Part shown: one piece after another, positions 5,381 through 7,244 of the stretch
Layout: each line of letters begins with the position of its first letter
Numbering within the stretch: position 1 is the first letter of the stretch
DNA from: an uncultured Eubacterium sp.
Lineage (GTDB): Bacteria > Bacillota > Clostridia > Lachnospirales > Lachnospiraceae
DNA: 7,244 nucleotides
NCBI GenBank assembly: GCA_904502145.1
Contig: CAJGDH010000089.1
Span: 1-7,244, forward strand
Direction of reading: 5' to 3'
The notes under the pieces: model-generated
Database searches by the model: none
The model's input: the letters and a program-made list of their open reading frames with translations, nothing else
What the model was told of the DNA's origin: nothing
Translations under genes and position numbers: made by a program

Positions 5381-6055
5381 ATGCGTTTATATATTATTCG
5401 TCACGGGGAGACCCGCCTCAACCAGGAAGGCAGACTTCAGGGTCAGGTGGACGAACCCCTCAATGAGAAAGGACGTGAACTGGCGATCGTCACCGGGGAG
5501 GCCTTGAAGGACATCCCCTTTGACCTGGTCATCACCAGTCCTTTATGCCGGGCAAAGGAGACAGGGATCCTGGCATCCAGGGCCTCCGCTGAAAAACAAG
5601 GTAAGGAGATCCCGGTCCTCGAGGACAAACGAATCATTGAGATCGACTGGGGCAAGTGGGACTGCCAGGGCATACTTCCCTCCAATTTCTCGGTTCCCAT
5701 CGGCATAGAGGCTTTTAATCTCTTCTATACCAACCCCTTTGATTTTGAATACGATCCTGACGGGGAATCCATCATGGATGTGGTCATCCGGACGGGAGAT
5801 TTCTTCCAGGAACTGATCCATAACCCCGAATACCAGGATAAAACCATTCTGATCTCCACTCACGGATGTGCCATGAGGGCAATGCTGAATCCCCTTTATG
5901 AGGACCCGACGGATTTCTGGCAGAAACGGGTCCCCGGAAACTGCGCCGTGAGTATTGTTGACGTTGAAGGCGGTGTACCGGAGATTGTGGAAAAGGATGT
6001 GATCTTTTACGATGAATCCCTTTCCAGCAATGTTTACGGACCCATCGAAGATTAG
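5381..6055 (+). CDS. Histidine phosphatase family protein (cofactor-independent of substrate call; phosphoglycerate-mutase-like)
   Basis: A complete 224-residue protein of the dPGM/histidine acid phosphatase branch 1. The catalytic motif RHGET spans 7-11 with His8 as the phospho-acceptor. Arg57 in SPLCRAKET (53-61), the acidic EIDWGKWD segment (87-94; Glu87 or a nearby Asp as general acid) and the second catalytic His161 in STHG (159-162) complete the pocket. Most prokaryotic members are broad-specificity phosphatases or cobalamin/nucleotide-sugar phosphatases rather than glycolytic mutases, and the divergent middle region (95-130) gives no substrate clue. TAAGGAGG (5365-5372) is 8 nt upstream of the ATG, an excellent site. 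It starts 31 bp after the editing protein and is followed within 8 nt by a terminator-like hairpin, so it may close the main transcript. Confidence 0.93.
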   Translation: MRLYIIRHGETRLNQEGRLQGQVDEPLNEKGRELAIVTGEALKDIPFDLVITSPLCRAKETGILASRASAEKQGKEIPVLEDKRIIEIDWGKWDCQGILPSNFSVPIGIEAFNLFYTNPFDFEYDPDGESIMDVVIRTGDFFQELIHNPEYQDKTILISTHGCAMRAMLNPLYEDPTDFWQKRVPGNCAVSIVDVEGGVPEIVEKDVIFYDESLSSNVYGPIED

Positions 6056-6062
6056 GATAACC

Positions 6063-6098
6063 TGAGCGGCTGTCAACCGATGGACGCTCATTTTTCTT
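6063..6098 (+). terminator. Intrinsic terminator or attenuator ahead of the glucosidase
   Basis: TGAGCG (6063-6068) pairs with CGCTCA (6085-6090). After a single G-A mismatch, CTGTC (6070-6074) pairs with GATGG (6079-6083), including two G-U pairs, around an AACC loop. TTTTTCTT (6091-6098) follows at once. It begins 8 nt after the histidine phosphatase stop codon and ends 7 nt before the next ribosome binding site. Confidence 0.65.
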
Positions 6099-6105
6099 GC
6101 ATAAG

Positions 6106-6111
6106 AGGAGG
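6106..6111 (+). promoter_or_regulatory. AGGAGG ribosome binding site deciding the TTG start
   Basis: AGGAGG is 8 nt from the TTG at 6120 and only 3 nt from an out-of-frame ATG at 6115 that is stopped after two codons (ATG TAT TGA). The in-frame stop TAA at 6102-6104 limits the glucosidase start, and no ATG or GTG lies in frame between it and the TTG. Confidence 0.7.
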
Positions 6112-6119
6112 AAAATGTA

Positions 6120-7244
6120 TTGACCGGACTAAAGAAAAACTATCCCTGGTGGATCTCGGAAGTGGTCTACCAGATCTACCCCAAAAGCTTTAAAGACAGC
6201 AACGGGGACGGGATAGGGGATCTGGCGGGGATCACCTCAAAGCTGGATTATCTTAAGGATCTTGGGATTACCATGATCTGGCTTTCCCCCTGTTTCCTGT
6301 CCCCCATGGTGGACAATGGCTATGATATCTCTGATTACCTGGAGATCGCTCCCGATTTCGGCACCATGGAGGATATGGATGAATTGATCGCCGAGGCAGG
6401 GAAAAGAGGGATCAGGCTGATGCTTGACCTGGTGGTAAACCACAGTTCCGATGAACATGAATGGTTCAAAAAGGCTCTGACCGATCCGTCTGCGAGGGAT
6501 TACTACCACTTCGTGGAATCCGATAAAGTACCTAACAACTGGCGTTCCATCTTCGGAGGTTCGGTCTGGGAGAAGGTTCAGGGAGAAAATGTATATTATT
6601 ACCATACCTTCCATCCCAAACAGCCGGATCTGAACTGGGAGAATCCGAAGGTCCGCAGGGAAGTGATCGATATCGTCCGCTGGTGGCTGGACAAAGGGAT
6701 CGCCGGTTTCCGGGTGGATGCCATCACATTTATCAAGAAAGAAGATTTCTCTTTTGCAGCTGCTCCTGACGGGGTGGACGGAAGAGTGGACGTGGGTTCT
6801 TTCGGAAGGGATGTGGACGGGATCGGGGAATTTCTGTCCCAGCTGAAAAAAGAAGGATTTGATTACCGACCCTGTCTTACCGTGGCGGAGGCCTATGGAG
6901 TCAAGGAGGAAAACAGGGGAAAATATATCGGCAAAGACGGATACTTTGACATGATGTTTGATTTTGTCCCCACAGAGCTGGATTTTCAGGATACCTGGCT
7001 CCATCCCAGAGACTGGACCATCCGGGAGTGGGGGGACCAGCTGATGAAGGTGCAGATGGAGACCCAGCCCTTCAGCTGGCCTGCAAATTTCCTGGAAAAC
7101 CATGATCAGCCCCGTGCCGCAAGCAAATATCTGAGGAAGGATGCCCATAACCCCGAAGCGGTGAAGACCCTTGGGGCCATGTATTTTTTCATGCGGGGGA
7201 TCCCCTTTATCTACCAGGGCCAGGAACTTGGCATGGTGAATTTC
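6120..7244 (+). CDS. GH13 alpha-glucosidase (oligo-1,6-glucosidase-like), TTG start, C-terminus cut off by window edge
   Basis: My translation from TTG gives 375 residues to the right edge; full-length relatives have about 540-570. It begins MTGLKKNYPWWISEVVYQIYPKSF, shown here only by its ends WWISEVVYQIYP (10-21). The Asp-rich loop D26-S-N-G-D-G-I-G-D34 is the metal site of this group. The GH13 regions are all present: DLVVNH (103-108), QPDLNWEN (168-175), GFRVDAI with nucleophile Asp200 (196-202), acid/base Glu257 in TVAEAYG, and ENHDQP with Asp329 (326-331). These positions almost coincide with those of Bacillus oligo-1,6-glucosidase (Asp199, Glu255, Asp329). No signal peptide is seen, so it should act in the cytoplasm on imported malto- or isomalto-oligosaccharides. 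Ala201 follows the nucleophile, where Val marks alpha-1,6 and Thr alpha-1,4 preference, so linkage specificity is open. Confidence 0.93.
   Translation, partial: MTGLKKNYPWWISEVVYQIYPKSFKDSNGDGIGDLAGITSKLDYLKDLGITMIWLSPCFLSPMVDNGYDISDYLEIAPDFGTMEDMDELIAEAGKRGIRLMLDLVVNHSSDEHEWFKKALTDPSARDYYHFVESDKVPNNWRSIFGGSVWEKVQGENVYYYHTFHPKQPDLNWENPKVRREVIDIVRWWLDKGIAGFRVDAITFIKKEDFSFAAAPDGVDGRVDVGSFGRDVDGIGEFLSQLKKEGFDYRPCLTVAEAYGVKEENRGKYIGKDGYFDMMFDFVPTELDFQDTWLHPRDWTIREWGDQLMKVQMETQPFSWPANFLENHDQPRAASKYLRKDAHNPEAVKTLGAMYFFMRGIPFIYQGQELGMVNF

Noticed and set aside
6237..7148. Long minus-strand ORF (303 codons) antisense to the glucosidase
   Set aside because: The plus strand in the same place encodes all GH13 catalytic motifs in frame. 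The antisense translation has no recognisable domain.
1..7244. CRISPR arrays, tRNA/rRNA genes, insertion sequences, phage or toxin-antitoxin genes
   Set aside because: I saw no direct repeat series, no cloverleaf or rRNA-like segment, no transposase or integrase motif, and the intergenic regions are all short and explained by promoters or terminators.

Overview
The window looks like an ordinary chromosomal segment from a low-to-mid GC anaerobic Firmicute, most likely a gut clostridium of the Lachnospiraceae type. The reasons are the strong AGGAGG-type ribosome binding sites, the sigma-A style TTGNNN-17-TATAAT promoters, the protein families present (MATE exporter, UBA-like/DUF4342 protein, Cys-containing XRE regulator, clostridial GH13 glucosidase) and protein sequences of that character. 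The taxonomic call is inference only; there is no rRNA or marker gene. I see no transposase, integrase, phage gene, CRISPR array or tRNA.

Layout. (1) Positions 1-481, minus strand: a HAD-superfamily phosphatase that runs off the left edge. (2) Positions 482-574: a divergent promoter region with an extended -10 and an inverted repeat over the predicted start of transcription. (3) Positions 575-1954, plus strand: a complete MATE efflux transporter. (4) Positions 1947-2462, minus strand: a small XRE-type regulator whose 3' end overlaps the MATE gene by 8 bp. Its promoter is near-consensus and its leader holds an inverted repeat. (5) Positions 2608-2662: a long hairpin terminator closing the next minus-strand gene. 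(6) Positions 2692-3213, minus strand: a UBA-like plus DUF4342 protein with an acidic linker. (7) Positions 3214-3460: a second divergent promoter region. (8) Positions 3461-7244, plus strand: a run of five closely spaced genes. They are a PAT-like GNAT acetyltransferase, a tyrosine-phosphatase-like enzyme with the HCxxGKDRxG loop, a YbaK/EbsC tRNA-editing protein, a histidine phosphatase, and a GH13 alpha-glucosidase that starts at TTG and runs off the right edge.

How the genes fit together. The plus-strand run has one clear promoter (TTGAAG-17-TATAGT at 3388-3416) and gaps of 31-64 bp, so the first four genes probably form one transcript of small metabolic or quality-control enzymes with no obvious shared substrate. 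A terminator-like hairpin with a T-tract (6063-6098) sits between the histidine phosphatase and the glucosidase, only 7 nt before the glucosidase ribosome binding site. The glucosidase is therefore either read through or attenuated, or it has a promoter inside the upstream gene.

I found no convincing undescribed multi-gene system. The points most worth a second look are the hairpin/TTG/mini-ORF arrangement before the glucosidase, the Cys-cluster XRE regulator, the UBA-DUF4342 architecture and the operator-like repeat at the MATE promoter.
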